64,000 nucleotides of DNA. It comes from Facklamia lactis (GTDB lineage: Bacteria; Bacillota; Bacilli; Lactobacillales; Aerococcaceae). Location of the stretch: positions 124,001 through 188,000 of the forward strand of contig NZ_JACBXQ010000004.1 in assembly GCF_015863205.1 (NCBI RefSeq). Direction: 5' to 3'. Below the pieces are notes generated by a model. It ran no database searches. It saw only the letters and a list, made by a program, of their open reading frames with translations, and was not told the DNA's origin. Both the position numbers and the translations under genes were made by a program. Below are positions 26,539 through 35,124 of this stretch, one piece after another. How positions within the stretch are numbered: the first letter of the stretch is position 1; each line of letters opens with the position of its first letter.

Positions 26539-29214
26539 CTATTTTAATTCATACCAATTCTTACCACTTGCGCAATCAACCTTTAAAGGAATAGAAAGTT
26601 GAGCAGCCCCCTCCATTACTTCTGGAACCAATTGAGTCAATCTCTCCATTTCTTCCTTTGGCCCCTCTAGAATCAATTCATCATGCACTTGTAAAATAAT
26701 TCGTGATTCCAATCCTTCTTTTTCAAGATTCTTCTGTAAATTGATCATTGCAATTTTGATAATATCCGCTGCTGTCCCTTGAATCGGGGAATTCATAGCA
26801 GTTCTTTCAGCAAAAGATCGAATGTTAAAATTTGAAGCACTAATATCAGGTAAATAACGTCGGCGATTAAACAAGGTTTTTACGTACCCATTTTCTTTGG
26901 CTTCTGCCACAATCTCTTCCATATACTGTGCAATCCCTGGAAACTCTTCAAAATATCGATCGATAAAAGCTTTAGCCTCTTTTCGAGGTATATTTAAATT
27001 CTGAGATAAACCATAATCAGAAATACCGTAAACAATGCCAAAATTTACAGCCTTGGCTTGACGTCGATAATCAGCTGAAACTGGTTGATCTTCTGGCAGG
27101 TGAAAAACCCTTTTAGCTGTAGCAGAATGAATATCTTCACCGTTTATAAAGGCCGCTTTCATATGCTCATCATTGGATATATGGGCTAATACCCTTAATT
27201 CAATTTGCGAATAATCAGCACCAAACATCAACCAATCTTCTTGACTAGGCACAAATGCTTGACGAATCAATCGCCCCTCTTCTATACGAATTGGAATATT
27301 CTGCAAATTAGGATCCGTTGAAGAAAGTCGCCCAGTTTGAGTAAGTGTCTGCACAAAACGGGAATGAATTTTACCATCTTCCTTTATATAAGGAGGCAAA
27401 CCGGCAAGATAAGTTGACTGAAGCTTAGCAATTTGACGATAGTCAAGAATAGCTTGCACAATCGGATGCTTAGCCAATAACTTTTCAAGAACATCGGCTG
27501 CTGTCGAATAACCTGTTTTTGTTTTCTTCAGAACAGGTAGCTCTAGTTTTTCAAACAGGATAACTCCAAGTTGTTTGGGAGAATTAATATTAAACTTCTC
27601 TCCAGCCATCTTGTATATTTCATCTTCCATCTCTTTTATACGAGAAAGAACTTGATCATTTTTTTCCTCAAGTGTTGTTTGATTTACCTTAACTCCTATA
27701 ATTTCTAATTGAGCTAAACACTTAGCAAGAGGTAACTCCATCTCATAATAAAGATCCGTCATCACTACCTCATCTAATTTAAGCAGTATTGGTTCCTTCG
27801 CAAGATAAAGTGCTTGTAACTTTTTAGCAAGATGTTGATGAAAAACACCTAACTCCTCTGGCACCTTCTTTTTGACTCCCTTGCCATAAACTGCTTCATC
27901 ATAACTAACAGAAACAGAAAGATCCAATAGATTAACAATATCTGCAAGTTCCTGAGCATTATGAGTATCTACTAAGTAAGTCGCAATCAAGATATCCATA
28001 TCGAGTCCTTCAAGTTGGCAATCATATCTTGATGCAATCACTGCCTCACGTTTATAATCGTAAAAGATTTTTAATGCCTGAGGATTAGCTAACCATTTTT
28101 TAAAAATTGAACTCTGAAAGGCAATGTCTTTCTCCATAATATACACTTTTTCAGTTAAAGGATCCGCCCAAGCTACTGCCTGAATTTCAGCAATATGATA
28201 ATTATCTACCAATGTTTCCGAATAATAAACAGCATAATCAGGTAAGACTTCGCTCGTAATCTCATCTGTCTGTTGCAACGCTACAATCTCATAATCTGCA
28301 AACTGCTTATCATCCTCAGTTTGACTCGTTACATTTAATGAATCCCCTTGGATCTGTTTCAAAAAGCTATTAAATTCCATATGGCGATAGAAATCAACCA
28401 GCGCTTCTATATTTTTTTCTTTCCAAACTAGATCATCCATGGCAATTTCGATCGGTGCATCTTGTAAAATTTGCGCCAAATCTTTACTCATATAAGCTTC
28501 TTCTTTATCGTTAATAATATTTTCTTTCATTTTTGAAGCTTTTAATTCATCTAAACGATCATACATATTTTCTAAAGAACCAAACTGCTTTAATAATTTA
28601 ACGGCAGTTTTTTCACCTATACGAGTAATACCAGGGTAATTATCTGAAGAATCTCCCATCATTCCTTTCATATCCACAATTTGATTAGGAGTAATTCCCC
28701 ACTTCTCTTTAATCACTAAAGGAGTATAAGCTTCTAGATCAGAAACCCCTTTGCGCGTAATATATACCGTCACATGATCACTAGCTAATTGAGTTAAATC
28801 TTTATCACCAGAGATAATCACTACTTTATCATCGGCATCTGCTTGAAAAGCCAGCGTTCCAATGATATCGTCAGCTTCGTAATTAATTAAATCATAGTGT
28901 TTAATCCCATATGCATCTAATAACACTCGAAAATACGGCATTTGTTCCTTAAACTCACTCGGGGCTTTTTGCCTACCCGCTTTATAATGATCATACTTTT
29001 CTGTACGAAAGGTTACATCACTTTTATCAAAAGCAACTAACACATGACTTGGCTCAAACTCCTGTAAAACATTATCTAACATACGATTAAATGAAAAAAG
29101 AGCATTCGTATGTAAGCCTGCTTTATTCTTGAATCGTTCAATATCTAAAATAGAATAAAAAGAACGAAAAGCCAAACTGGAGCCGTCAATTAACATTATT
29201 GTACGATTAGACAT
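26539..29214 (-). CDS. polA: DNA polymerase I
   Basis: 891 residues. 5'-3' nuclease domain first (LIDGSSLAFRSF; VVIISGDKDLTQL; GVPGI-type region MGDSSDNYPGITRIGEKTA), then a 3'-5' exonuclease-like domain (about 300-480). The polymerase domain follows, with motif A DYSQIELRVLAH, motif B RRQAKAVNFGIVYG and motif C QVHDELILE. In the middle domain the DxE metal-binding motif is not visible, so proofreading is probably lost, as in many Firmicutes. It lies downstream of murC and has its own strong terminator. Confidence 0.97.
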   Translation of the reverse strand: MSNRTIMLIDGSSLAFRSFYSILDIERFKNKAGLHTNALFSFNRMLDNVLQEFEPSHVLVAFDKSDVTFRTEKYDHYKAGRQKAPSEFKEQMPYFRVLLDAYGIKHYDLINYEADDIIGTLAFQADADDKVVIISGDKDLTQLASDHVTVYITRKGVSDLEAYTPLVIKEKWGITPNQIVDMKGMMGDSSDNYPGITRIGEKTAVKLLKQFGSLENMYDRLDELKASKMKENIINDKEEAYMSKDLAQILQDAPIEIAMDDLVWKEKNIEALVDFYRHMEFNSFLKQIQGDSLNVTSQTEDDKQFADYEIVALQQTDEITSEVLPDYAVYYSETLVDNYHIAEIQAVAWADPLTEKVYIMEKDIAFQSSIFKKWLANPQALKIFYDYKREAVIASRYDCQLEGLDMDILIATYLVDTHNAQELADIVNLLDLSVSVSYDEAVYGKGVKKKVPEELGVFHQHLAKKLQALYLAKEPILLKLDEVVMTDLYYEMELPLAKCLAQLEIIGVKVNQTTLEEKNDQVLSRIKEMEDEIYKMAGEKFNINSPKQLGVILFEKLELPVLKKTKTGYSTAADVLEKLLAKHPIVQAILDYRQIAKLQSTYLAGLPPYIKEDGKIHSRFVQTLTQTGRLSSTDPNLQNIPIRIEEGRLIRQAFVPSQEDWLMFGADYSQIELRVLAHISNDEHMKAAFINGEDIHSATAKRVFHLPEDQPVSADYRRQAKAVNFGIVYGISDYGLSQNLNIPRKEAKAFIDRYFEEFPGIAQYMEEIVAEAKENGYVKTLFNRRRYLPDISASNFNIRSFAERTAMNSPIQGTAADIIKIAMINLQKNLEKEGLESRIILQVHDELILEGPKEEMERLTQLVPEVMEGAAQLSIPLKVDCASGKNWYELK

Positions 29215-29239
29215 TATTTTTCCTACTTTCTATACAAAT

Positions 29240-29261
29240 AGGCCAACACACAGGTTGGCCT
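29240..29261 (-). terminator. Hairpin between murC and polA
   Basis: 8-bp stem AGGCCAAC/GTTGGCCT, 6-nt loop, followed by a T-poor tract. It may partly separate the two genes. Confidence 0.45.
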
Positions 29262-29273
29262 TAGATTGATATT

Positions 29274-30608
29274 CTATAAAGTGGTTAAATTCAAAGAGCC
29301 GTATGCATCTTCAAACTGTCTTGCTAGGTTGTCTATATCTCCTGCACCCATAAATAATAAAACTTCATCCTGATACTCCATCAAAGGAGAAAGATGATCG
29401 GTAGAGATAATTTCAACCTTCTCATTAATCATTTTTGCTAGATCTTGGATGCTAATTTCTCCTTCTGTTTCACGAGCTGAACGAAAAATGTCCACCAAAT
29501 GAACATGGTCAGCTAAAGATAAAGAATCTGCAAATTCTTGCAGTAAAGCAACCGTTCGACTAAAAGTATGAGGCTGAAAAATTGCAACAACCCGACGATT
29601 TGGATATTTTTGTTTAGCAGCATCAATCGTCGCCTTAATTTCACTTGGATGGTGAGCATAGTCATCAATCAAAATTAAATTTTGGACTTGTTTAACGGAG
29701 AAACGACGCTTAACTCCTTGGAAAGTGGCAATATGTTTGGCAATATCTTCAGCCTTAAACCCTTCTAAAAAGAGTAAACCAATAACTGCCAATGAGTTTA
29801 AGATATTATGTTCCCCATAGGATGGAAGGTGGAAAGAGCCAAATCTTTGCCCCTTAATATAAACTTCAAACTTAGACCCATCTTCATTTCGTTGTATGTC
29901 ATTGGCATAAATATCATATTGATCATTCAGCCCATAATAATAAATCGGAACAGATGCCGTAATATTTTTTAAATAAGGATCTTCACCGCATGCAATAATC
30001 GCTTTCTTTGCCTGTTGGCTAAATGATTGAAAAGCGCCAAAAACATCTTCTATAGAACGATAATAATCAGGATGATCAAAGTCTACATTTGTAATAATGG
30101 CATAATCTGGTTTATAAGCAAGAAAATGGCGACGATACTCACATGCTTCTAAGGCAAAATACTCCGCTGTTTCATCCCCTTTTCCAGTTCCATCACCAAT
30201 TAAATAACTAAGTGGCGCAAGATTTTTTAGGGTATGGGACAGTAATCCAGTGGTGGAAGTTTTTCCATGTGATCCTGTAACCGCAATACTAGTATAATCA
30301 TTAATTAATTCCCCTAAGAAGTCGTGATAACGGTAAATAGGTAAATTCAGCTCTCGTGCTCGCACCAACTCTGGATGATCATCACCAAAAGCATTTCCTG
30401 CAATAATTGTTTGCCCTTCACGAATATTATCTGCAGAAAATTCTAATAGGTCAATTTGGTTATTCTCTAGTTCTTGTTGAGTAAAAAAGTATTTCCCTAC
30501 ATCGCTTCCTTGTACTTTATATCCTTCACCAAATAATATCAAAGCGAGTGCAGACATTCCCGAACCTTTGATTCCTACAAAATGGTAAATAGTATCTTTA
30601 CTAATCAA
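29274..30608 (-). CDS. murC: UDP-N-acetylmuramate--L-alanine ligase
   Basis: 444 residues. N-terminal UDP-binding region FVGIKGSGMSALAL, ATP loop GSHGKTST at residues 112-119, then middle and C-terminal Mur ligase domains (IDDYAHHPSEIKATI; FQPHTFSRT). Adds L-Ala to UDP-MurNAc, the first step of the peptidoglycan stem peptide, in the cytosol. It lies 12 nt after an unknown gene and downstream of ytpR; ytpR to murC linkage is conserved in Firmicutes. Confidence 0.96.
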   Translation of the reverse strand: MISKDTIYHFVGIKGSGMSALALILFGEGYKVQGSDVGKYFFTQQELENNQIDLLEFSADNIREGQTIIAGNAFGDDHPELVRARELNLPIYRYHDFLGELINDYTSIAVTGSHGKTSTTGLLSHTLKNLAPLSYLIGDGTGKGDETAEYFALEACEYRRHFLAYKPDYAIITNVDFDHPDYYRSIEDVFGAFQSFSQQAKKAIIACGEDPYLKNITASVPIYYYGLNDQYDIYANDIQRNEDGSKFEVYIKGQRFGSFHLPSYGEHNILNSLAVIGLLFLEGFKAEDIAKHIATFQGVKRRFSVKQVQNLILIDDYAHHPSEIKATIDAAKQKYPNRRVVAIFQPHTFSRTVALLQEFADSLSLADHVHLVDIFRSARETEGEISIQDLAKMINEKVEIISTDHLSPLMEYQDEVLLFMGAGDIDNLARQFEDAYGSLNLTTL

Positions 30609-30620
30609 TATACTTCCCCC

Positions 30621-31196
30621 TTATTCGAACAGCAAAAATGATTCTTTATCCTTGATTAGACGCAATAATACTTCACGATTAACTTGAAGTTTTTTCTCTT
30701 CATCACGATATTGTGCCTGGATTCGTCCAACCGTTTCTAAGGAATGATCAATATTATCCAATCTTTCATCTATTTCACGGTTTTCTTGGCTTCTTAAAAG
30801 TTCCTGATGATGACTGAGACTTCTCGGCAATGAATCATTATAACTCTTTTGACGTTCTAAATCTAGTTTAGAACGCTCATTTAAACGTTCGATTAATTTT
30901 TCTTCCTGCAAGAGATGTTCATTATTCTTTTTTGTTTTTAAAAAAGGAATCTGCTCCTCATTTGTTACTTTCAGAGTTGGATCCGCTTCTTCCGAAGAAA
31001 TTCTTTGGTCCCTTTCCTCAGCTTGGTTTTTAATAAAATTCCTACCCGCTTGTGGATGTTTACGATGAATGGCGGGTTCTTCTAACGATCGATCCACAAC
31101 CGATCGCCTGGTCATTCCTTGTCTAAAATCGCGTTTGACTTTGCTCTTCTTATTCTGATAAAAAACAGGCCCTTGATAATCTCCATCCTTGATCAT
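30621..31196 (-). CDS. Unknown charged, coiled-coil protein between ytpR and murC
   Basis: 191 residues, very rich in Lys, Arg, Glu and Gln, with no signal peptide or membrane helix. Residues about 95-180 are predicted helical or coiled coil by eye (LLQEEKLIERLNERSKLDLE; heptad-like spacing). I do not recognise the family. In Bacillus this slot between ytpR and murC holds ytpS and sftA, an FtsK-like DNA translocase whose N-terminal part is also charged and low in complexity. This gene has no Walker motif, so it is a replacement or a remnant. It starts 25 nt after ytpR and lies 12 nt before murC, clearly in the operon. Confidence 0.6.
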   Translation of the reverse strand: MIKDGDYQGPVFYQNKKSKVKRDFRQGMTRRSVVDRSLEEPAIHRKHPQAGRNFIKNQAEERDQRISSEEADPTLKVTNEEQIPFLKTKKNNEHLLQEEKLIERLNERSKLDLERQKSYNDSLPRSLSHHQELLRSQENREIDERLDNIDHSLETVGRIQAQYRDEEKKLQVNREVLLRLIKDKESFLLFE

Positions 31197-31221
31197 TCAT
31201 ATGCCTCCTATTTTGGCAAAT

Positions 31222-31857
31222 TTACACGTAAAGCGTCTTTACTTCTTCCAAGGTTTGTCCGATTTCTGCCTTAGTAGTCAATTCCCAAATGCCTGGATAA
31301 TTTTCTAGTTCTTCTAACCCTAATTCTCTCGTAGAACAAATCATACCGTTTGATTGAACTCCTCGAAGTTCACCTGGCCATATGATTAATCCTGATGGCA
31401 TCACGGCTCCTGGCTTCGCCACTAAGACCTTTTGTCCTTGAGCTATATTGGCCGCACCACAAACAATTTGCAATACCTCATCTTGTGAGATGCGAGTCTT
31501 GGTAATATGCAGATGATCAGAATCTTCGTGTGGAACACACTCTTCTACTAACCCCACTACAAACTTTGTTCGATTATCCACACTAATCACATAATCGAAA
31601 GCGTTCGCTTCTAAAAGCTGATTAAGTTGTGTCACCTGGTCAGAAGTCAGCAATACAAGACCGTTGCCATCTGGAACAAAATATTCAGAAATCCTATGAA
31701 TATTCAATCCCACAATTTCTCCATTTGTCTTATCTTTAATTTCTGTTATTGGACCTCTACTTTCTGATATCAAGTGAGCTCCATCAGCATTGGCACAAGT
31801 TAAAAGTAAAACATCGCCAATACCCTCTGGATTATAAAAAGCTAACCAATTTCTCAT
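31222..31857 (-). CDS. ytpR: YtpR-family tRNA-binding domain protein
   Basis: 211 residues. An N-terminal alpha/beta part (about 1-95) is followed by an OB-fold tRNA-binding domain like that of PheRS beta (about 100-205): VGLVEECVPHEDSDHLHITK, VCGAANIAQGQKVLVAKPGA and SNGMICSTRELGL. The biological role of YtpR is unsettled. It lies 14 nt after the M42 peptidase gene and begins the ytpR-unknown-murC run. Confidence 0.9.
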   Translation of the reverse strand: MRNWLAFYNPEGIGDVLLLTCANADGAHLISESRGPITEIKDKTNGEIVGLNIHRISEYFVPDGNGLVLLTSDQVTQLNQLLEANAFDYVISVDNRTKFVVGLVEECVPHEDSDHLHITKTRISQDEVLQIVCGAANIAQGQKVLVAKPGAVMPSGLIIWPGELRGVQSNGMICSTRELGLEELENYPGIWELTTKAEIGQTLEEVKTLYV

Positions 31858-31871
31858 ATTCTCATTATCTC

Positions 31872-32945
31872 CTATGCCTGAATAATTGTCTCGTATGTCG
31901 TTTGATCAAAATTTATGACTAAATGTTGTAAAAACTCTTTTGCTGCTTCGTAATCCTCAACTTTGAAAAGCGTCTGATGCCCATGAATATATCTCGCTGG
32001 AACACCAATAACAGCACTTGGTATTCCATCATTCATGGTATGGGCAGCGCCTGCATCTGTCCCACCCTTAGAAAAGAAATATTGATAAGGAATATTATAA
32101 CTAGAAGCAGTATCTTGGATGTATTCTCTTAAGCCATTATGAGTAATCATTCCGGGATCCTGCACTCTCAATAAGAACCCTCTACCTAATTGTCCCTCAC
32201 TGGTGGTTTCTTTTTCTGTATCATTGGCAGGTGAACAATCCACTGCAATAAATACATCTGGTTGAAATTGGTGCACCGCACCTCGCACCCCTCGAAGACC
32301 AACCTCTTCTTGAACAGTGGCTCCTATAACGAGTTCATTAGGTAAATCTTTGCCTTGAATCTCCCGTAATGTTTCGATCACAACTGCACAGCCATAACGA
32401 TTATCCCATGCTTTACAAATAATCGAATCTTCGTTAGCAGTCCGGACCGTTTCGACTGCTGGCACCACAGGATCTCCCGGTCTAACCCCATACTCTTCAG
32501 CCTCTTCTTTACTATTAAATCCTGCATCAAAAAGAACAGAGTCAGCCGATAAAGAGTCTTTTTGATTCCCATCTCGCAATAAGTGAGGAGGGACTGCTCC
32601 CGAAACAACCGGGTAATCTCCGGCTTTAGTCTGTAAAGTAAAACGTTGAGCAGAAATCACATAGGGATTCCAACCTCCAATTGGGGTCACTCGCATCAAT
32701 CCCCGATCAGTCACTTCCCGAACAATAAAACCCACTTCGTCCATATGAGCAGCGATCATTAGACGTGGAGCATGATTTTGCGAGCTCTTTTTAATACCAA
32801 AAATATTTCCAAGTCTGGATTGGTGAATTTCATCTACTAATTCTGTCATCTGGTCTTTCATATACTCTCGTATGCGACGTTCATGACCAGAAATACCCTG
32901 TAGTTCTGTTAATTCTTTAATTAATTGATACGTACTCTCATTCAT
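31872..32945 (-). CDS. M42-family aminopeptidase (PepA/glutamyl type)
   Basis: About 357 residues from the ATG at 32945 (MNESTYQLIKEL). Metal and catalytic motifs: AAHMDEVGF, KAWDNRYGCAVV, QEEVGLRGV, VDCSPAND and a C-terminal H in YIHGHQTLF. A longer reading from 33017 is open but its N-terminus does not look like the family and has no ribosome site. For the chosen start, a GAGGGGGG tract lies 22 nt upstream, with a perfect 6-bp hairpin between it and the ATG that may bring it close. First gene of the ytpR-murC operon. Cytosolic peptide trimming. Confidence 0.85.
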   Translation of the reverse strand: MNESTYQLIKELTELQGISGHERRIREYMKDQMTELVDEIHQSRLGNIFGIKKSSQNHAPRLMIAAHMDEVGFIVREVTDRGLMRVTPIGGWNPYVISAQRFTLQTKAGDYPVVSGAVPPHLLRDGNQKDSLSADSVLFDAGFNSKEEAEEYGVRPGDPVVPAVETVRTANEDSIICKAWDNRYGCAVVIETLREIQGKDLPNELVIGATVQEEVGLRGVRGAVHQFQPDVFIAVDCSPANDTEKETTSEGQLGRGFLLRVQDPGMITHNGLREYIQDTASSYNIPYQYFFSKGGTDAGAAHTMNDGIPSAVIGVPARYIHGHQTLFKVEDYEAAKEFLQHLVINFDQTTYETIIQA

Positions 32946-32974
32946 AGTAATTGTGGCTTGGCCACATCCCCCCT
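32946..32974 (-). promoter_or_regulatory. Ribosome site with an intervening hairpin
   Basis: Minus strand GAGGGGGGA, then TGTGGC-CAA-GCCACA, then ATTACT and the ATG at 32945. Folding the 15-nt hairpin shortens the spacing from about 22 to about 7 nt. Confidence 0.45.
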
Positions 32975-33126
32975 CATCCCACTTTAATCTAATTGTTATC
33001 TCTATATATTTTGGCATAAATAGGCTTTAAAAGCAATTCAGTAGCGGAAGGCAGCTTTCTATGCTTAATTCTTCTTTTATGTTATGATTCGTTTACAATT
33101 AGTAGCTTAAATACGGGAGGATATAT

Positions 33127-33456
33127 ATGTCAAATAAGCAAAACAGCAATTTAATTGGAGCACTTGTTCTTGTATCAGGAATGATTATTGGTGCGGCAGG
33201 AGCAATTTTTTATAAAGAAAACAGACCGATGAATGCAGGCAAGATTCTGGAAAATGTTAAACAAATTTTCGCTACTGAAGGTGAAATTATAGGTTCATGG
33301 ATTGATTATGATGCCGTTGAATATACTGGTTTTGATTCACAGCCACTGGTCTATGTCGGTGGGATTACGCGAATGGAAAAAGGAAAACCTGTACATTACT
33401 CATTTTCTGCCGACATCTATACAGGCGAAATTTTGAACACATACACGACACATTAG
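33127..33456 (+). CDS. Small membrane-anchored protein, unknown function
   Basis: 109 residues. One N-terminal hydrophobic helix (about 8-30, LIGALVLVSGMIIGAAGAIFY), then an outside domain with a compact beta-like stretch, IGSWIDYDAVEYTGFDSQPL through ADIYTGEILNTY. The end resembles PepSY-like or small secreted proteins of Lactobacillales found beside aminopeptidase and trmB genes, but no motif is diagnostic. GGGAGG precedes the ATG. Divergent from the M42 gene. Confidence 0.7.
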   Translation: MSNKQNSNLIGALVLVSGMIIGAAGAIFYKENRPMNAGKILENVKQIFATEGEIIGSWIDYDAVEYTGFDSQPLVYVGGITRMEKGKPVHYSFSADIYTGEILNTYTTH

Positions 33457-33475
33457 CATTTTTTATAATAAATGA

Positions 33476-33503
33476 TTGACCGAACATTTCTAGACGTTAT
33501 AAT
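33476..33503 (+). promoter_or_regulatory. Upstream promoter (P1) of ytmP-trmB
   Basis: TTGACC (33476-33481), 16-nt spacer, perfect TATAAT (33498-33503). Confidence 0.75.
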
Positions 33504-33504
33504 T

Positions 33505-33518
33505 TGTAATCGCTTACC
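33505..33518. promoter_or_regulatory. cre-like site at the P1 start of ytmP-trmB
   Basis: TGTAATCGCTTACC matches TGWAARCGYTWNCW at 12 of 14 positions and covers the predicted P1 start. Confidence 0.4.
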
Positions 33519-33583
33519 GATTAATGACCTCTTCCCTGTTCGGCTATTTTGTGATGGTAAAATAATCGTCTTATAAATAAGAG

Positions 33584-33611
33584 TTGACCAATATTCTCTA
33601 TTTGATAAAAT
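33584..33611 (+). promoter_or_regulatory. Downstream promoter (P2) of ytmP-trmB
   Basis: TTGACC (33584-33589), 16-nt spacer, TAAAAT (33606-33611), 34 nt before the ytmP start. Confidence 0.6.
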
Positions 33612-33645
33612 AAAGCTTATTGACTAAAGAGAAAGGAGCGAGTGA

Positions 33646-34425
33646 ATGTATCATAATACAGATGAATGGCAAATGACCCCCCTAGATGGGAACACAGGAC
33701 AAGCCTACATGGGTGTGAGTCAGAATGAGAAAGTTTTCTTCAAAAGAAATACCTCTCCTTTTATTGCCGCACTCGCTGCTGAAGGCATTACTCCTAAACT
33801 AAAGTGGACTCAAAGAACCTATTCTGGGGATGTTTTGACTGCTCAAGAATGGAAAGATGGTTACTTGCTGACTAAAGAAGACATGGGAAGTGAAGCTGTA
33901 ATTCAACTGATTCGTTCAATTCATGATAATCACTCTCTTTTAAATTTATTAAAGCGAGCGGATGCAGAAGAATTTTCGCCAAAAGAATTACTGAATTTAT
34001 ATTATAAGGATCTACCGATTTCTCTACAAAATCATCAATATTTCAGCAAGGTCGCTCAACGACTAGCTGAAACAATTGATAACGATTTTATGACTGTCAC
34101 TTATGTGATATGCCATGGAGATTTAAATCACAATAATTTTTTAATGTCTGCTAACAATCATCTTTACCTAGTAGACTGGGATAATGTTAAGATTGCTGAT
34201 CCTTTATATGATATTTGTTTTCTACTTTGCCGCTATTTCCCACCTAGCGAATGGATCTACTGGTTTAATGCCTATCAATTTAAGCAAACCGACTCATTTT
34301 ATAAGCGAGTCAAATGGTATAGTATCTTGGCTTGTCTCAATCTTATTAAGCAATATTTTAGTGAAGATCGAAATTACCAATTAAATGAGACTGTCTTGTT
34401 ACTTAAAAATATCTATGAAAAATAA
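33646..34425 (+). CDS. YtmP-like aminoglycoside/choline kinase-fold protein
   Basis: 259 residues. Phosphotransferase fold: CHGDLNHNNFL is the Brenner motif with the catalytic Asp, and LVDWDN supplies the metal ligand. Family members phosphorylate small hydroxylated substrates; the substrate of YtmP proteins is not known to me. It is paired with trmB (9-nt gap), the conserved Firmicutes arrangement. AAAGGAGCGAGTGA precedes the ATG. It is not evidence of aminoglycoside resistance. Confidence 0.85.
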   Translation: MYHNTDEWQMTPLDGNTGQAYMGVSQNEKVFFKRNTSPFIAALAAEGITPKLKWTQRTYSGDVLTAQEWKDGYLLTKEDMGSEAVIQLIRSIHDNHSLLNLLKRADAEEFSPKELLNLYYKDLPISLQNHQYFSKVAQRLAETIDNDFMTVTYVICHGDLNHNNFLMSANNHLYLVDWDNVKIADPLYDICFLLCRYFPPSEWIYWFNAYQFKQTDSFYKRVKWYSILACLNLIKQYFSEDRNYQLNETVLLLKNIYEK

Positions 34426-34434
34426 GGAGTCATT

Positions 34435-35091
34435 ATGCGATTACGAAATAAACCCTGGGCACCGGATAAACTTGCCTCTTACCCTCAATATATCTCAAAT
34501 AATCCTCAAGAATTGAAAGGTAAATGGCAAACCCGATTTGAAAAAAAACAAGATATTTTTATTGAAATCGGTTCAGGAAAAGGCCAGTTTATTGTAGGCA
34601 TGGCCGAAAAATATCCTGACTTTAATTTTATCGCCATCGAACTTCAAACCAGTGTCATTGTTTCGATTTTAGAAAAGCAAATCGACAAAAAACTACCTAA
34701 TCTTCAGTTAATCAATGGGCACGGTGGAGATCTATTGGACTTTTTTGCTCCTGGCGAAATTAGTCGAATTTATTTAAATTTTTCAGATCCCTGGCCTAAA
34801 ACGCGGCATACCAAACGCCGTTTAACATCACCTGATTTTTTAGAACTTTACCGAAACATTCTGCCGGACGATGGTGAAATCCATTTTAAAACTGATAACA
34901 TGGGGCTTTTTGAATATTCTCTAGCTTCACTCAGCCAATTCGGTTACGTTTTTCGCCAAGTCTGGCTAGACTTACATCAAAGTAATTTTACGGATAATAT
35001 TGAAACTGAGTATGAACAAAAATTCTCAGCTAAAGGTCAAACAATCTACCGACTTGAAGCTTATTGGCCCAATAATAAAACACAGCACTGA
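34435..35091 (+). CDS. trmB: tRNA (guanine-N7-)-methyltransferase
   Basis: 218 residues. SAM-binding FIEIGSGKGQFIVGMA near residue 41, then the family signature LNFSDPWPKTRHTKRRLT and the C-terminal FTDNIETEYEQKFSAKG. Makes m7G46 in tRNA variable loops. AAGGAG precedes the ATG. The stop codon falls within the left arm region of the following terminator. Confidence 0.97.
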   Translation: MRLRNKPWAPDKLASYPQYISNNPQELKGKWQTRFEKKQDIFIEIGSGKGQFIVGMAEKYPDFNFIAIELQTSVIVSILEKQIDKKLPNLQLINGHGGDLLDFFAPGEISRIYLNFSDPWPKTRHTKRRLTSPDFLELYRNILPDDGEIHFKTDNMGLFEYSLASLSQFGYVFRQVWLDLHQSNFTDNIETEYEQKFSAKGQTIYRLEAYWPNNKTQH

Positions 35092-35114
35092 ATATAATCA
35101 GCGCTGTGTTTTAT
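35077..35114. terminator. Bidirectional terminator trmB/pepF
   Basis: 12-bp stem with one mismatch, AAAACACAGCAC (35077-35088) with GCGCTGTGTTTT (35101-35112). Serves the convergent genes trmB and pepF. Confidence 0.8.
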
Positions 35115-35124
35115 TATCGAAATT

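Noticed and set aside
33646-34425. Aminoglycoside resistance kinase
   Set aside because: The Brenner motif is shared by the whole fold; pairing with trmB marks it as the conserved YtmP protein.
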